DNA of 59,410 nt from Periweissella ghanensis (GCF_918814755.1 NZ_CAKKNT010000010.1:1-59410), one strand, 5' to 3'. Positions 37,102 through 45,815 are shown, numbered from the stretch's first letter. Made by a program: numbers and translations. The notes: generated from the letters alone by a model not told the origin.

Positions 37102-39726
37102 TTAAAGTTTTTGTTGGAGCGCAAATAGTTTATTCAACGCATCAAGGGGCGTCATCATCGCTAAATTCAGCCCTTTAAGTTCATCCAAAATAGCTTGTTG
37201 TTGTGGATCTAGCGCCGGTTGCGCAAATAAATCTAATTGTTCATCATCAACATTGGCCTCTGGTTGCGGTACTGCAACGACTTCGGCCACCGGTGGAACT
37301 ACTGGTACGCTAGGTTCATCGGCGACTACTTTCATCAATGTTGTCGCTGAACCTTGTTGTTCTAAATGATTTAAGATGACTTCGGCGCGGGCTAAGAGTG
37401 GTGCCGGCATGCCTGCTAATTTAGCAACGTTAATCCCATAACTTTGGTCGGCCGGACCTTCTTCCATTTTATGCACAAACACTAAATCACCATCTTGTTC
37501 AATCGCCCCCACGTGCATATTTTTCAAACCTGGTAGTTCATCGGCCAACGCGGTTAATTCATGATAGTGCGTACTAAACAACGTCTTTGCGTGCACATTT
37601 TGATGGACATATTCAATAATGGCTTGGGCAAGGGCCATCCCATCATAAGTCGCTGTCCCACGACCAAGTTCATCAAATAAAATTAAAGAAGCGGGCGTGG
37701 CATGCTTCAAGGCGTTATTGGCTTCGCCCATCTCAACCATAAAGGTTGAATCACCCGAAATTAAATCATCTGCGGCCCCAATGCGCGTGAAAATTTGATC
37801 AAAAATTGGTAATGCTGCCGAGGTCGCTGGTACAAACGAACCAACTTGCGCCAAAATCACAATTAACGCCAATTGCCGCATATAAGTTGATTTACCAGAC
37901 ATATTCGGTCCCGTAATAAGCATAATACTATTATCCGGATTCATTTTAATGTCATTTGGCACGTATGCTTGCCGCCCTAATACTTTTTCGACAACCGGGT
38001 GGCGGCCGTCGACGATGGCTAAATTAGCATCGTTGGTAAATGTTGGCTGCACGAAATGATAAGTTTCGGCAACCACCGCAAAGCTTTGTAAAACATCTAA
38101 CTCAGCAATCGCTTGGGCTAATGCTTGAAGGCGCCCAATCATTGTTTTGATAACTTCCCGAATCTCAACAAATAATTGGTACTCTAACTCGGTTGATTTA
38201 TCTTGGGCTTCTAAAATTAAAGCTTCACGTTCTTTTAATTCGGGCGTACTAAACCGTTCAGCATTCGTTAATGTTTGTTTGCGTTCATAACGTTCTGGGT
38301 CAAGCTTAGCAATATTGGCCTTAGTAACTTCAATAAAATAACCAAAAACGCGGTTATAGCCAATTTTTAACCCATTAATACCCGTTACTTCACGTTCACG
38401 AGCTTCTAGTTGGGCTAACCATTGCTTTCCATTCTTCATCACATCTCGATATTGATCAAGTTGGTTTGAATAACCATCCGCGATAACGCCACCTTCAGTA
38501 ATTGATAGTGGCGCCTCATCATTGATGGCGACGGTAATTAGTTCCGTTACTTCACGTACCGGATCAAGAAGTTCAACTAAGGGACCGAAAACATCCCCTG
38601 GTAAAGTCTTGAGTGTAGCCCGTAATTTAGGGACTTGCTCTAAACTAGTTTTTAATTGAATTAAATCACGTCCATTAACGGAACCAAAAGCAACGCGACC
38701 AACTAAACGTTCTAAATCATAGACCTTCACTAAATCATCTTGAATCGCGGTGCGTTCAAAATAATTTTCTAATAAGCCGGCTACAATTGTTTGGCGGTTA
38801 ATAATTGTACTTTGGGTTAATAGTGGCCGATCAAGCCATTGCTTCAACATCCGGCCACCCATGGCGGTCTTCGTTTCATCAAGTAACCATAATAAAGTCC
38901 CTTGTTTCTTACCGGTCCGAATGTTTTGCGTTAATTCTAAGTTATAACGACTATTGTGATCCATTTTCAAAAAACGCATTGGTTCATAGGCCACAAATTC
39001 TTGTAAGTGCGCTAAGGACCGTTTTTGCGTCAGCGTTAAATAGCCAACTAAATTACTAGCAACTAATTGCTGGGTGGCATCGGTTAGGGTTTGCGTTAAA
39101 AAGCTCACTTCCGCTTGCGTTGGCGTATTTGGTTGTTGAGACACTAAAATTCCAAGCTTAGTAAGTTTTTCCGTAATAGCTGCTTCAACACTGGTATCAA
39201 CAACCACTTCTTTAGTTTGGAGATTAAGGATTTCGTTAAAGACCTCTTCGCTTTCCATTAAGGTCGTTACTTTTTCTTCCCCAGTTGATAAATCAGCATA
39301 GGCTAACCCATAATGCGTTTGAGTGTGGGTTAACGCCGTAATATAGTTATTTTCTTTAGCATCCGCTTGGGTTCCAAATTTGGTTCCGGGCGTCACTAAT
39401 TGAACAACGTCACGTTTAACCATCCCCTCGGCTTGTTTCGGGTCTTCCATCTGTTCAACGATAGCTACTTTGTACCCTTTATCCACTAAGATATCGATAT
39501 AATTTTGGGCCGCGTGGTGCGGAACCCCACACATTGGAATCGGATTATCCGCATTTTTATTTCGCGTCGTTAGCGTTAATTCTAAAATTTGGGCCCCTTT
39601 AATCGCATCATCATTAAACAACTCGTAAAAATCACCAAGTCGATAAAATAAAAATGCATCCGGATATTGTGCTTTGATTGCATTATATTGCTGCATCATC
39701 GGAGTTTCTTTTGCAGTTTTTGCCAT
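37102..39726 (-). CDS. mutS: DNA mismatch recognition ATPase MutS
   Basis: Recognises mismatches as a clamp dimer. The 874 residues have the mismatch-reading GDFYELF at 31-37 (Phe33-x-Glu35), the connector and lever domains, Walker [17 protein letters not shown] near 613-628, signature GDSTFMVEM, Walker [16 protein letters not shown] and [11 protein letters not shown]. The C-terminal tail contains a QLDLFAQP clamp-binding-like peptide. AAGGGC precedes the ATG. First gene of the mutS-mutL-ruvAB transcript; a parS-like site lies about 100 bases upstream. Confidence 0.97.
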   Translation of the reverse strand: MAKTAKETPMMQQYNAIKAQYPDAFLFYRLGDFYELFNDDAIKGAQILELTLTTRNKNADNPIPMCGVPHHAAQNYIDILVDKGYKVAIVEQMEDPKQAEGMVKRDVVQLVTPGTKFGTQADAKENNYITALTHTQTHYGLAYADLSTGEEKVTTLMESEEVFNEILNLQTKEVVVDTSVEAAITEKLTKLGILVSQQPNTPTQAEVSFLTQTLTDATQQLVASNLVGYLTLTQKRSLAHLQEFVAYEPMRFLKMDHNSRYNLELTQNIRTGKKQGTLLWLLDETKTAMGGRMLKQWLDRPLLTQSTIINRQTIVAGLLENYFERTAIQDDLVKVYDLERLVGRVAFGSVNGRDLIQLKTSLEQVPKLRATLKTLPGDVFGPLVELLDPVREVTELITVAINDEAPLSITEGGVIADGYSNQLDQYRDVMKNGKQWLAQLEAREREVTGINGLKIGYNRVFGYFIEVTKANIAKLDPERYERKQTLTNAERFSTPELKEREALILEAQDKSTELEYQLFVEIREVIKTMIGRLQALAQAIAELDVLQSFAVVAETYHFVQPTFTNDANLAIVDGRHPVVEKVLGRQAYVPNDIKMNPDNSIMLITGPNMSGKSTYMRQLALIVILAQVGSFVPATSAALPIFDQIFTRIGAADDLISGDSTFMVEMGEANNALKHATPASLILFDELGRGTATYDGMALAQAIIEYVHQNVHAKTLFSTHYHELTALADELPGLKNMHVGAIEQDGDLVFVHKMEEGPADQSYGINVAKLAGMPAPLLARAEVILNHLEQQGSATTLMKVVADEPSVPVVPPVAEVVAVPQPEANVDDEQLDLFAQPALDPQQQAILDELKGLNLAMMTPLDALNKLFALQQKL

Positions 39727-39823
39727 GCTATTTGCCCTTTTCTTTTGTTATTGTCCTTAATATTTTAGCATTTTTTGCCGCTTAATAACATTACAGGGGC
39801 AAGTAAATCAACTTTTATCCTTG

Positions 39824-39839
39824 TGTTTCATGTGAAACA
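39824..39839. other. parS-like ParB binding site
   Basis: TGTTTCATGTGAAACA is a 16-base sequence differing at one central position from the Firmicute parS consensus TGTTTCACGTGAAACA. It lies in the gap between mutS and the CcdC-like gene, outside any coding region. ParB recognition of this variant is inferred, not shown. Confidence 0.6.
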
Positions 39840-39854
39840 TTATTTGTTAAAAAA

Positions 39855-39884
39855 CAAAAAACACCTTAGTTACCTAAGATGTTT
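39855..39884 (-). terminator. Terminator after the CcdC-like gene
   Basis: Minus-strand ACATCTTAG and CTAAGGTGT pair around GTAA with a TTTTTTGTTTTTT tail. Confidence 0.8.
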
Positions 39885-39915
39885 CGATCTACTATGCTTA
39901 ATTATGAACTAGTAT

Positions 39916-40383
39916 TTAAAGACGCTTTTGCGCAGCAGCTCGTTTACTTAAATGTACAAGCCGTCCGCCTAAAATTGATAATCCCATGTGTAGAGTTTGT
40001 GTCACACTTGAAATTGAACTCATACCATGTACTAACACATGTGCAATGATTTCATTAACTGCAATCCCAATGATAAAAACTAAAATAGTCATAAATGTTC
40101 CGCGGCGCATCCACACACCAGTATTGGTATCTTGATAAATTTTTACGGTTGTTCCGCGTAATACTCCAAAACCAATCCCCGTAGCACATGAAACAATAAT
40201 TGCCATAATGGTAGCTAAGTTTAAATTCAAACTTGGTAAGGCCTTATATAAACTATATAAACCAATCACAATAATAATAGCAATTCCTTTAAACGAATCT
40301 TTTAATTCTTGTTCACGTAACATCCGCATCAAAATAAACAAAAAAATCAGAATTAGACCGATGTAATCACTTAAGTTAAACAT
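39916..40383 (-). CDS. CcdC-like integral membrane protein
   Basis: The 155 residues have four hydrophobic segments (YIGLILIFLFILMRML, GIAIIIVIGLYSLY, ATIMAIIVSCATGIGFGVL, TFMTILVFIIGIAVNEII) separated by short loops. The middle loop RGTTVKIYQDTNTGVWMRRG resembles that of CcdC/DUF1453 proteins; the assignment is tentative. CcdC accompanies cytochrome c maturation in Bacillus, but no ccdA or cytochrome gene is here. A GTG nine bases upstream lies against the AGGGG binding site, so ATG at 40383 is chosen. It is flanked by terminators and appears monocistronic. Confidence 0.6.
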   Translation of the reverse strand: MFNLSDYIGLILIFLFILMRMLREQELKDSFKGIAIIIVIGLYSLYKALPSLNLNLATIMAIIVSCATGIGFGVLRGTTVKIYQDTNTGVWMRRGTFMTILVFIIGIAVNEIIAHVLVHGMSSISSVTQTLHMGLSILGGRLVHLSKRAAAQKRL

Positions 40384-40502
40384 TTCTTTCACCCCTAATT
40401 ATATTTATTAATTATTGTAGCACTCACTGACAAGTGATGTTGAGATTACAGATAAGATGCATAAAAACCGACTTAACAGGTATTTAATGCTTGGCAAAAA
40501 AC

Positions 40503-40536
40503 AAAAGCTTAGTCATTGTACAACGACTAAGCTTTT
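40503..40536 (-). terminator. Terminator after the dehydrogenase pair
   Basis: AAAAGCTTAGTC and GACTAAGCTTTT form a 12-base perfect stem around ATTGTACAAC (plus-strand reading), about 55 bases past the stop codon of the second dehydrogenase gene. Confidence 0.88.
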
Positions 40537-40591
40537 ATAATTAAACTTGCTAGTATATTACTTGGTTAGCGTAAGTATCAGAAAATACCCA

Positions 40592-41479
40592 CTATTTAAC
40601 AAAATCAGCTTGTTCGAATGCTGGGTTAGGATACTTGTAAAAACCTTCGCCGGTTTCAGTTCCTAGCTTCCCTTGATCAACAAATTCTTTTTGAATTTTT
40701 TGACCAATTTTGTACATAATTGAATCTTGTTCATATGCACTTAACACATTGCAAATGGTCCGTAACCCAATCATATCAATTGAACCAAAGGGCCCCATTG
40801 GAATTTCTAAGTCGATTAAGTATGTCCGATCAATCGTTTCATAATCGGCTACGCCCGTGTACCACATGATCAAAGCGGCATTCGTCATCGGATTTAATAA
40901 TCCGTTTAGCACATAGCCCGGATTTTCTTTTTTGATCATGATTGGAACCATGCCAATTTCACGAGCAAAATCGTGTAACGTTGTCACGACTTGGGCATCT
41001 GTACAGGCATGGCCCATAACTTCAATCGTGTTATGTTTCCAAACAAGGTTAGCAAAGTGAAAGGCTAAAAATTTACCCGGCCGATCAACAAATTTAACTA
41101 AGTTACTTGGTAATAACGTTGATGAATTAGTTGCAAAAATAGTTTTTTCCGGAGCTACTTTGCTTGCTTTCGTCCAAAAATCTTCTTTGATATGCATACT
41201 TTCAGGAACGGCTTCAATTACTAAATCAATATCTGCCAAACCAGCGGCTAAGTCCGTTGTGTACTTAATTGTCGCAATTCGCGCAGTGGCATCTTGGTCA
41301 GAGATATCTTCCATATCAGCCACTAATAAATCTTTGTAATTTTCAATCCGTTGTTTAGCCTTAGTGATTGCGTCATCAGCAACATCATAAACCGTTACTT
41401 GCTTACCATGGACCGCATTTTGGAGGGCAATTTGACTCCCTAAAACACCACCACCAGCTACTAATACTTTGTTTAACAT
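40592..41479 (-). CDS. 3-hydroxyacyl-CoA dehydrogenase family protein (paralogue B)
   Basis: NAD-dependent dehydrogenase of the 3-hydroxyacyl/3-hydroxybutyryl-CoA type; the substrate is unproven. The 295 residues have the Rossmann loop AGGGVLGSQIA near 8-18, EAVPES near 89-94, TNSS at 117-120, and candidate catalytic His141 in HFANLVW with Glu153 twelve residues on, the spacing of the classical His-Glu pair. The usual HFFNP is HFAN here. The C-terminal domain ends GEGFYKYPNPAFEQADF. It is 28 bases downstream of a close paralogue. No thiolase or crotonase gene is adjacent, so a beta-oxidation role is not supported by context. Confidence 0.85.
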   Translation of the reverse strand: MLNKVLVAGGGVLGSQIALQNAVHGKQVTVYDVADDAITKAKQRIENYKDLLVADMEDISDQDATARIATIKYTTDLAAGLADIDLVIEAVPESMHIKEDFWTKASKVAPEKTIFATNSSTLLPSNLVKFVDRPGKFLAFHFANLVWKHNTIEVMGHACTDAQVVTTLHDFAREIGMVPIMIKKENPGYVLNGLLNPMTNAALIMWYTGVADYETIDRTYLIDLEIPMGPFGSIDMIGLRTICNVLSAYEQDSIMYKIGQKIQKEFVDQGKLGTETGEGFYKYPNPAFEQADFVK

Positions 41480-41507
41480 TTTAATTCCCCCAAATTAAAA
41501 ATTTATT

Positions 41508-42392
41508 TTACTTCAAAAAGTCGGCTTGTTGGAACGCTGGATTAGGATACTTGTAGAACCCTTCACCGGTTTCTGTGCCTAACTTACCTTGGTCAACAAA
41601 TTCTTTTTGCAATTTTTCAGCAATTCCTTGTGATTCTGCATCTTGGCTAGTTTTTAAAATATTACCAACCGTGCGAAGGCCCACAACATCCAAAATTCCA
41701 AAGGGACCATATGGTGACCCGGTTGCAATCATCCACGTCTTATCAATCTTATCTGGGTCAGCAATTCCGTGATACCAAAGATACATGCCGGCACTTAAAA
41801 ATGGCATCAAAATGGTATTAAGGACATAACCTGGTTGTTCTTTTTTAACTAAAATCGGCACCATGCCAATTTCTTGGGCAAACGTTTCCATTTGCGCGGG
41901 TAAATCGGCATCAGTTTTAGGTTGAGCCATGATTTCAGCAGTATTATGTGACCATACAATATTGGCAAAGTGTAAGGCGATAAATTTAGTTGGTCGATCA
42001 ACAAATTCTGCAATCTTACTTGGTAATAATGATGATGAATTTGTCGCAAAGACGGTTTGTTCATCAGCTGCTTCAGACGCCTTATTCCAGAAATCTTTTT
42101 TTATCGCTAAACTTTCTGGGACCGCTTCGATTACTAAATCAATTCCTTTAAGGGCACTTGCTAAATCGGAAGTATACGTAATTTTCGCAATATCAGCTTG
42201 CGCTTGTTCATCACTAATTTCCTTAATATCGGCTACTAGTAAATCCTTAAAACTAGCGACGCGCTTTTTAGCCGCAGCGACCGCATCGTCTGAAATATCA
42301 TAAACGGTGACTTCTTTACCATGAACAGCATTTTGTAAGGCAATTTGACTACCTAACACACCACCACCAGCAATTAAAACTTTTTTAAACAT
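41508..42392 (-). CDS. 3-hydroxyacyl-CoA dehydrogenase family protein (paralogue A)
   Basis: First gene of a tandem pair. The 294 residues are collinear with the downstream copy: AGGGVLGSQIALQNAVHGK at 8-26 is shared, as are EAVPES, TNSS, His141/Glu153 in HFANIVWSHNTAE, and the GKLGTETGEGFYKYPNPAF end; they differ most in the substrate-facing middle (YLWYHGIADPDKIDKTW against IMWYTGVADYETIDRTY). Length and ends argue for a local duplication. An ATG at 42398 abuts the AGGAG site, so ATG at 42392 is preferred. A good promoter and a palindrome lie upstream. Confidence 0.85.
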   Translation of the reverse strand: MFKKVLIAGGGVLGSQIALQNAVHGKEVTVYDISDDAVAAAKKRVASFKDLLVADIKEISDEQAQADIAKITYTSDLASALKGIDLVIEAVPESLAIKKDFWNKASEAADEQTVFATNSSSLLPSKIAEFVDRPTKFIALHFANIVWSHNTAEIMAQPKTDADLPAQMETFAQEIGMVPILVKKEQPGYVLNTILMPFLSAGMYLWYHGIADPDKIDKTWMIATGSPYGPFGILDVVGLRTVGNILKTSQDAESQGIAEKLQKEFVDQGKLGTETGEGFYKYPNPAFQQADFLK

Positions 42393-42434
42393 CAGCATTC
42401 TCCTGTAAGTGAATTTAAAGTTGTAACTGCCATG

Positions 42435-42464
42435 ATAATAGCATTATCAAATTATGAGGGTCAA
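42435..42464 (-). promoter_or_regulatory. Promoter of the dehydrogenase pair
   Basis: TTGACC (42459-42464), an 18-base spacer and TGCTATTAT (extended -10, hexamer 42435-42440) make a strong promoter. The spacer contains ATTATCAAATT on the plus strand, a good half of a FabT-type operator. Confidence 0.7.
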
Positions 42465-42472
42465 ATTATTGA

Positions 42473-42486
42473 ACTATCACGATAGT
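42473..42486. promoter_or_regulatory. Palindrome upstream of the dehydrogenase promoter
   Basis: ACTATC-AC-GATAGT is a 14-base palindrome with perfect six-base arms, centred about 15 bases upstream of the -35 box, a position typical for an activator or an upstream operator. No matching regulator gene is adjacent. Confidence 0.4.
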
Positions 42487-42511
42487 CCTTGCTAATGTGC
42501 TTTTTTCCGAC

Positions 42512-42547
42512 AAAAAAATTCGTCGAGCATCTCTGCCAAACGAATTC
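42512..42547 (-). terminator. Terminator after tRNA-Leu
   Basis: GAATTCGT and ACGAATTTTTTTG on the minus strand form a hairpin around TTGGCAGAGATGCTCG, 21 bases past the tRNA 3' end. Confidence 0.8.
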
Positions 42548-42567
42548 TTTTGTTTTATCTAATTTAC

Positions 42568-42651
42568 TGCCTATAACAGGAGTCGAACCTGCACGAGGTT
42601 GCCCTCACTGCGACCTGAACGCAGCGCGTCTGCCAATTCCGCCATATAGGC
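42568..42651 (-). tRNA. tRNA-Leu (anticodon CAG)
   Basis: On the minus strand the 84-base sequence folds as a class II tRNA: acceptor GCCTATA with TATAGGC, D arm with GGCGGAATTGGCAGAC, anticodon stem CTGCG/CGCAG with loop TTCAGGT giving anticodon CAG, a long variable arm (GAGGGCAACCTC) and T arm with GTTCGACTC. The discriminator is A, as for leucine. The CCA end is not encoded. Confidence 0.95.
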
Positions 42652-42711
42652 ATAGCTTAACTAACTACCTAAGTGTACTCGTTTTTGCCATCTTTTTAAA
42701 GCTTTTAATTA

Positions 42712-43248
42712 TCAATTAATTATTTTACTAATAACGTCAGTCCCGTACTTAGTTTGCATCGCCACTAACACTTGGGCCGTTAATTGGGCATCATCTAACG
42801 CCGCATGATCAGCGGTCATTGGTAATTTAAAATAATCAGCCAAATAGTTAACATTATATTTAGGTAAATCGGGTAATAATTTTTTGGCTAAGGTTAACGT
42901 ATCAATGTATTTAAATGCTTGCAACGGTAAATCATAAAAGCGGCAATTTGTGATAATCGCATGCTGTTCATTTTTAACCCCATGCACCACTAACGGTAAA
43001 TCACCAACAAAAGATATAATTTGGGGCCAAATCGTAGCAAAAGTTGGGGCAAACAACACATCGCTCGCATAAATATGATGAATATTATCCGATGCGTAGC
43101 CGTCTAATTTAGACTCTGGATTAACTAACGTTTGCCAGTTATCCACAAGTTTTCCCCCAACGACCTTTTGCATCCCGATTTCAACAATTGAGATGCGGTC
43201 GCTCATGTGTAAACCAAATTCAAAATCTAATGCAACAAAATCTAACAT
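42712..43248 (-). CDS. 3'-5' exonuclease of the DEDDh (DnaQ-like) family
   Basis: The 178 residues show ExoI motif VALDFEFGL (Asp and Glu ligands at about 8 and 10), HHIYASDVLFAPTF with the ExoII region, and the ExoIII motif DHAALDDAQLTAQVL, giving the DEDDh histidine. It resembles the epsilon-type proofreading nucleases but is stand-alone, with no polymerase or helicase domain. The target is unknown; DNA or small RNA trimming are both possible. GAGGGG precedes the ATG. It sits between the second hairpin repeat and tRNA-Leu and is probably monocistronic. Confidence 0.85.
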   Translation of the reverse strand: MLDFVALDFEFGLHMSDRISIVEIGMQKVVGGKLVDNWQTLVNPESKLDGYASDNIHHIYASDVLFAPTFATIWPQIISFVGDLPLVVHGVKNEQHAIITNCRFYDLPLQAFKYIDTLTLAKKLLPDLPKYNVNYLADYFKLPMTADHAALDDAQLTAQVLVAMQTKYGTDVISKIIN

Positions 43249-43265
43249 TGTTTCCCCTCAAAAAA

Positions 43266-43421
43266 CGGGCGTGTGAAAAAAGCGGCTAGCTACAGTATAA
43301 AACTAGAAAATCCCGACTGAATCAAAATTCGGTCGGGATTTTAGTAGTGTATGCTAGTATTGGCCTTTGAAACACATTCTAGCAGCAAATTAATACTAGA
43401 GCAGTGTTATGTCACAACCCC
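43266..43421. repeat. Hairpin repeat element, copy 2
   Basis: A 156-base intergenic element with the same layout as copy 1: left end GGGCGTGTGA, right end TTATGTCACAACCCC (inverted ends), and a long imperfect hairpin (GGCTAGC...ACTAGAAAATCCCGAC against GTCGGGATTTTAGTAGT...GGCC). The last 16 bases are identical to copy 1 and the 25 before them similar, whereas the stem sequence differs. It starts 18 bases before the exonuclease start and ends 16 bases from the yqeM stop. Confidence 0.75.
43307..43342. terminator. Central hairpin of repeat copy 2, terminator for the yqeG-yqeM operon
   Basis: AAAATCCCGAC and GTCGGGATTTT pair around TGAATCAAAATTCG. A T run follows on each strand. On the minus strand it ends transcripts leaving yqeM. 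Confidence 0.75.
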
Positions 43422-43436
43422 GTTTTAACTTTTCAT

Positions 43437-44180
43437 TTATTTATGGGCTTTAAAGAACCACCGCGTTGTGGTCTCAGATACCGGTGCCTGACCAAAATCA
43501 GCATGCACTTCAATATCTTTAAAACCAACTTCCGCTAAGAGGTCCTTAATTTCAGCTAAAGTATAGGCATATTCATAATGTAATTCTTGAAGTTGTTGAT
43601 AACCATCAATTTCTTCTTGATAAACAAAGAACGTTAACTCATGTTCAACTGAATTAGGCCGTTCACCTTCATATGAACTCCATAAAAACGCTGTTTCTTC
43701 GTCATGCCAATTATACATGTAACCCGGATAAACTTCCTTAATTTGATATGGCGTAATCATATCAAATAAGAATTGGCCATCTGCAAGTAAATGTTGATAA
43801 ACTTGGGTGAACGTTTCTTTTAACTGGGCTTTTTTACCTAAGTAGTTAAAAGAATCTGCAAATGATGTGATGGTTTGATATTGAATTGGTAAATCTGACC
43901 ATTCTGTCATATCACCTTCAATTAAAGGAATCGTTACCTTAGCTTCTTCAGCGTGTTTCATCGCTAAAGATAACATTTCTGGTGATAAATCAAAGACACT
44001 CACATCTTGATAGCCTGCTTGCGCTAATAAAACGGCCAAGCGACCAGCACCACCAGCTAAATCAAGTAATTTACCTTGCTTATCTGGGACATTAACTTGG
44101 ACATAATCACGCCATTGTAAATACAATTCACCATCAAACAAATTATCATATAATTGAGCAAACGTTTGATAATTAGCCAT
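43437..44180 (-). CDS. Class I SAM-dependent methyltransferase (YqeM-like)
   Basis: The 247 residues have the SAM motif I LLDLAGGAGRLAVLLAQ near 38-54, VFDLSPEML with the acidic ribose-binding residue, and IEGDMTEW. Its target is unknown. It is the last gene of the yqeG-yqeH-yhbY-nadD-yqeK-rsfS cluster, the position of yqeM in Bacillus, and begins two bases after the rsfS stop with a GAGG site, so it is translated with RsfS. Repeat copy 2 follows its stop. Confidence 0.88.
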   Translation of the reverse strand: MANYQTFAQLYDNLFDGELYLQWRDYVQVNVPDKQGKLLDLAGGAGRLAVLLAQAGYQDVSVFDLSPEMLSLAMKHAEEAKVTIPLIEGDMTEWSDLPIQYQTITSFADSFNYLGKKAQLKETFTQVYQHLLADGQFLFDMITPYQIKEVYPGYMYNWHDEETAFLWSSYEGERPNSVEHELTFFVYQEEIDGYQQLQELHYEYAYTLAEIKDLLAEVGFKDIEVHADFGQAPVSETTTRWFFKAHK

Positions 44181-44182
44181 AA

Positions 44183-44542
44183 TTAGTCCTCAACGATGTA
44201 ATCAGTCAAGTCAACGTAAGGTGCGTCACCCCAAAGTTTTTCTAAGTTGTAGTGGCTACGAGTTTCATCGTCAAAGACGTGCACGATAATATCAGTAAAA
44301 TCAAGTAATACCCAACTACCTTCAGCCTTACCTTCGATTTGCTTAGCGAAGATACCGTTTTCGTTTAATTGATCTTCAATTTCGTCAACAATCGCCTTAA
44401 CTTGACGCTTTGAACCTGCATTCATAATTACAAAGTAATCAGCAAGCAATGAAACTGATTGAACATCAAGGGCTACAATATCTTCGGCGCGCTTGCTATC
44501 AGCGGCTTTAACGGCAATTTCTAACATTTTTTCTGAATTCAT
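44183..44542 (-). CDS. rsfS: Ribosomal silencing factor RsfS
   Basis: Binds L14 and blocks subunit joining under starvation. The 119 residues include ALDVQSVSLLADYFVIMNAGS, VKAIVDEIEDQ and the C-terminal GSWVLLDFTDIIVHVFDDETR with YNLEKLWGDA, all RsfS/Iojap hallmarks. Length is normal. GGTATAAA precedes the ATG; spacing to yqeM is two bases. Confidence 0.95.
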   Translation of the reverse strand: MNSEKMLEIAVKAADSKRAEDIVALDVQSVSLLADYFVIMNAGSKRQVKAIVDEIEDQLNENGIFAKQIEGKAEGSWVLLDFTDIIVHVFDDETRSHYNLEKLWGDAPYVDLTDYIVED

Positions 44543-44584
44543 TTTATACCTCTTTATTGTGGTTAGTTATGACTAACCGTGCGT

Positions 44585-45187
44585 TTATTTGTTATTTGCA
44601 ACAAATGCGTTATATGTTAACACTGTTTTTGGATGGATTGGTGTTTGTTTAGCTAAAAGATAGTTTAACGTATGCTTAAGTTGCCAAGCAACCCCAGCAT
44701 CCAAGTCAGCAAACGTTGTTGCGCGACAATCATCAACTCCAGTAAAATCACGACCATCCTCAATATAATCAGCCATAAAAATTAATTTATCATAGATTGT
44801 CATATATGGCGCCCCCGTCGTGTGGCGACGCACCGCATTTAAAATATCTTCGTCAGTAATGGCTAATTCATCATGAATCATTTCCGCCCCAACAAAACCA
44901 TGCCAGACGTAATTACCCCAATTTAACATATCCTGATCAAGATGCTTGCGCACAATAATCGTTTTAAATTCATCATCGGGACGTTCTTTGGCGTAATCAT
45001 GAACGAGTGCGGCGACCGAAACTTTTTCTAAGTCAGCAATTGCAAAATGCTTTGCTAACTCCAGGGCTTTTGCTTCGACGCGTAAAACATGTTGAAAGCG
45101 AAATTCAGATAAAGCATCTGCTAAAATCGCCACCAACTCGTCACGAGTTCCCGCATAGTAATGTTTTTGATAATTAATGTTTGTCAT
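44585..45187 (-). CDS. yqeK: HD-domain hydrolase YqeK (Ap4A hydrolase family)
   Basis: HD-domain phosphohydrolase; family members cleave Ap4A symmetrically. About 200 residues with metal-binding HVLRVEAKALELAKHF, the HD pair in ALVHDYAKERPD, HGFVGAEMI, RRHTTGAP and MTIYDKLIFMADYIEDGRD. Two starts are possible: ATG 45202 would overlap nadD by 29 bases and sits on a weak site, while ATG 45187 overlaps by 14; neither has a strong Shine-Dalgarno sequence, so coupling to nadD termination is likely. Confidence 0.92.
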   Translation of the reverse strand: MTNINYQKHYYAGTRDELVAILADALSEFRFQHVLRVEAKALELAKHFAIADLEKVSVAALVHDYAKERPDDEFKTIIVRKHLDQDMLNWGNYVWHGFVGAEMIHDELAITDEDILNAVRRHTTGAPYMTIYDKLIFMADYIEDGRDFTGVDDCRATTFADLDAGVAWQLKHTLNYLLAKQTPIHPKTVLTYNAFVANNK

Positions 45188-45815
45188 CTTGATATAATCC
45201 ATTCTTTACAATATATTCGGCAACTTTTACTGGTACGAGATAACGAATCGAACGTTGTTGTTCAATGCGTTGCCGTAAATCAGTTGAAGAAATTTCTACC
45301 AGCGGCGTATCAATCCAGATAACCGGATAAGTACTTGGCTGGGTGAATCCCGTGCGTTTGACCGCGACAAAAGTAACCATGGTTACTAATTCTTCAATCC
45401 GATGCCATTTAGGTAAATAAGCGACCTCATCAGCCCCAATAATGAAATAATATTCCGTATCTGGGTGTTGTTGTTTTAATTGGGCAATCGTTTCAATCGA
45501 ATAACTCACCCCACCTTTAGTTAACTCAATCCGATCTAAGTTAAAATGGGGATTATCAGCAATTGCTAGCTCAATTAAATGGGCGCGCGTTTCACCATCA
45601 ATGGCGGTCTTAGTATCAATATGGGGTGGAATATTATTCGGAATAAACAATATTTCATCCAAGCCTAACTGTGAGTGCACTTGTTCGGCCATAATTAAAT
45701 GCCCGTTATGAATGGGATTAAAAGTGCCTCCCATAATCCCTACACGACGCTTAACTTCATCGGGTTCACTTTCAAGCGCCAAAGCTACATCTGGTTCAAA
45801 AACCGTCGTTACCAC
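45174..45815 (-). CDS. nadD: Nicotinate-nucleotide adenylyltransferase
   Basis: Adenylates nicotinate mononucleotide in NAD synthesis. Residues GIMGGTFNPIHNGHL contain the nucleotidyltransferase (H-x-G-H) motif, and ISSTDLRQRI is the C-terminal signature; FIIGADEVAYLPKWHR is also typical. No ATG precedes the catalytic motif. The frame opens at GTG 45824, which is part of the GAGGTG binding site; GTG 45815, eight bases after GAGG, is the better start and gives 213 residues with a short acidic N-terminal extension. Confidence 0.9.
   Translation of the reverse strand: MVTTVFEPDVALALESEPDEVKRRVGIMGGTFNPIHNGHLIMAEQVHSQLGLDEILFIPNNIPPHIDTKTAIDGETRAHLIELAIADNPHFNLDRIELTKGGVSYSIETIAQLKQQHPDTEYYFIIGADEVAYLPKWHRIEELVTMVTFVAVKRTGFTQPSTYPVIWIDTPLVEISSTDLRQRIEQQRSIRYLVPVKVAEYIVKNGLYQDDKH

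Noticed and set aside
43139-43147. Perfect DnaA box TTATCCACA
   Set aside because: Single isolated copy inside the exonuclease coding region, with no cluster or AT-rich unwinding element.
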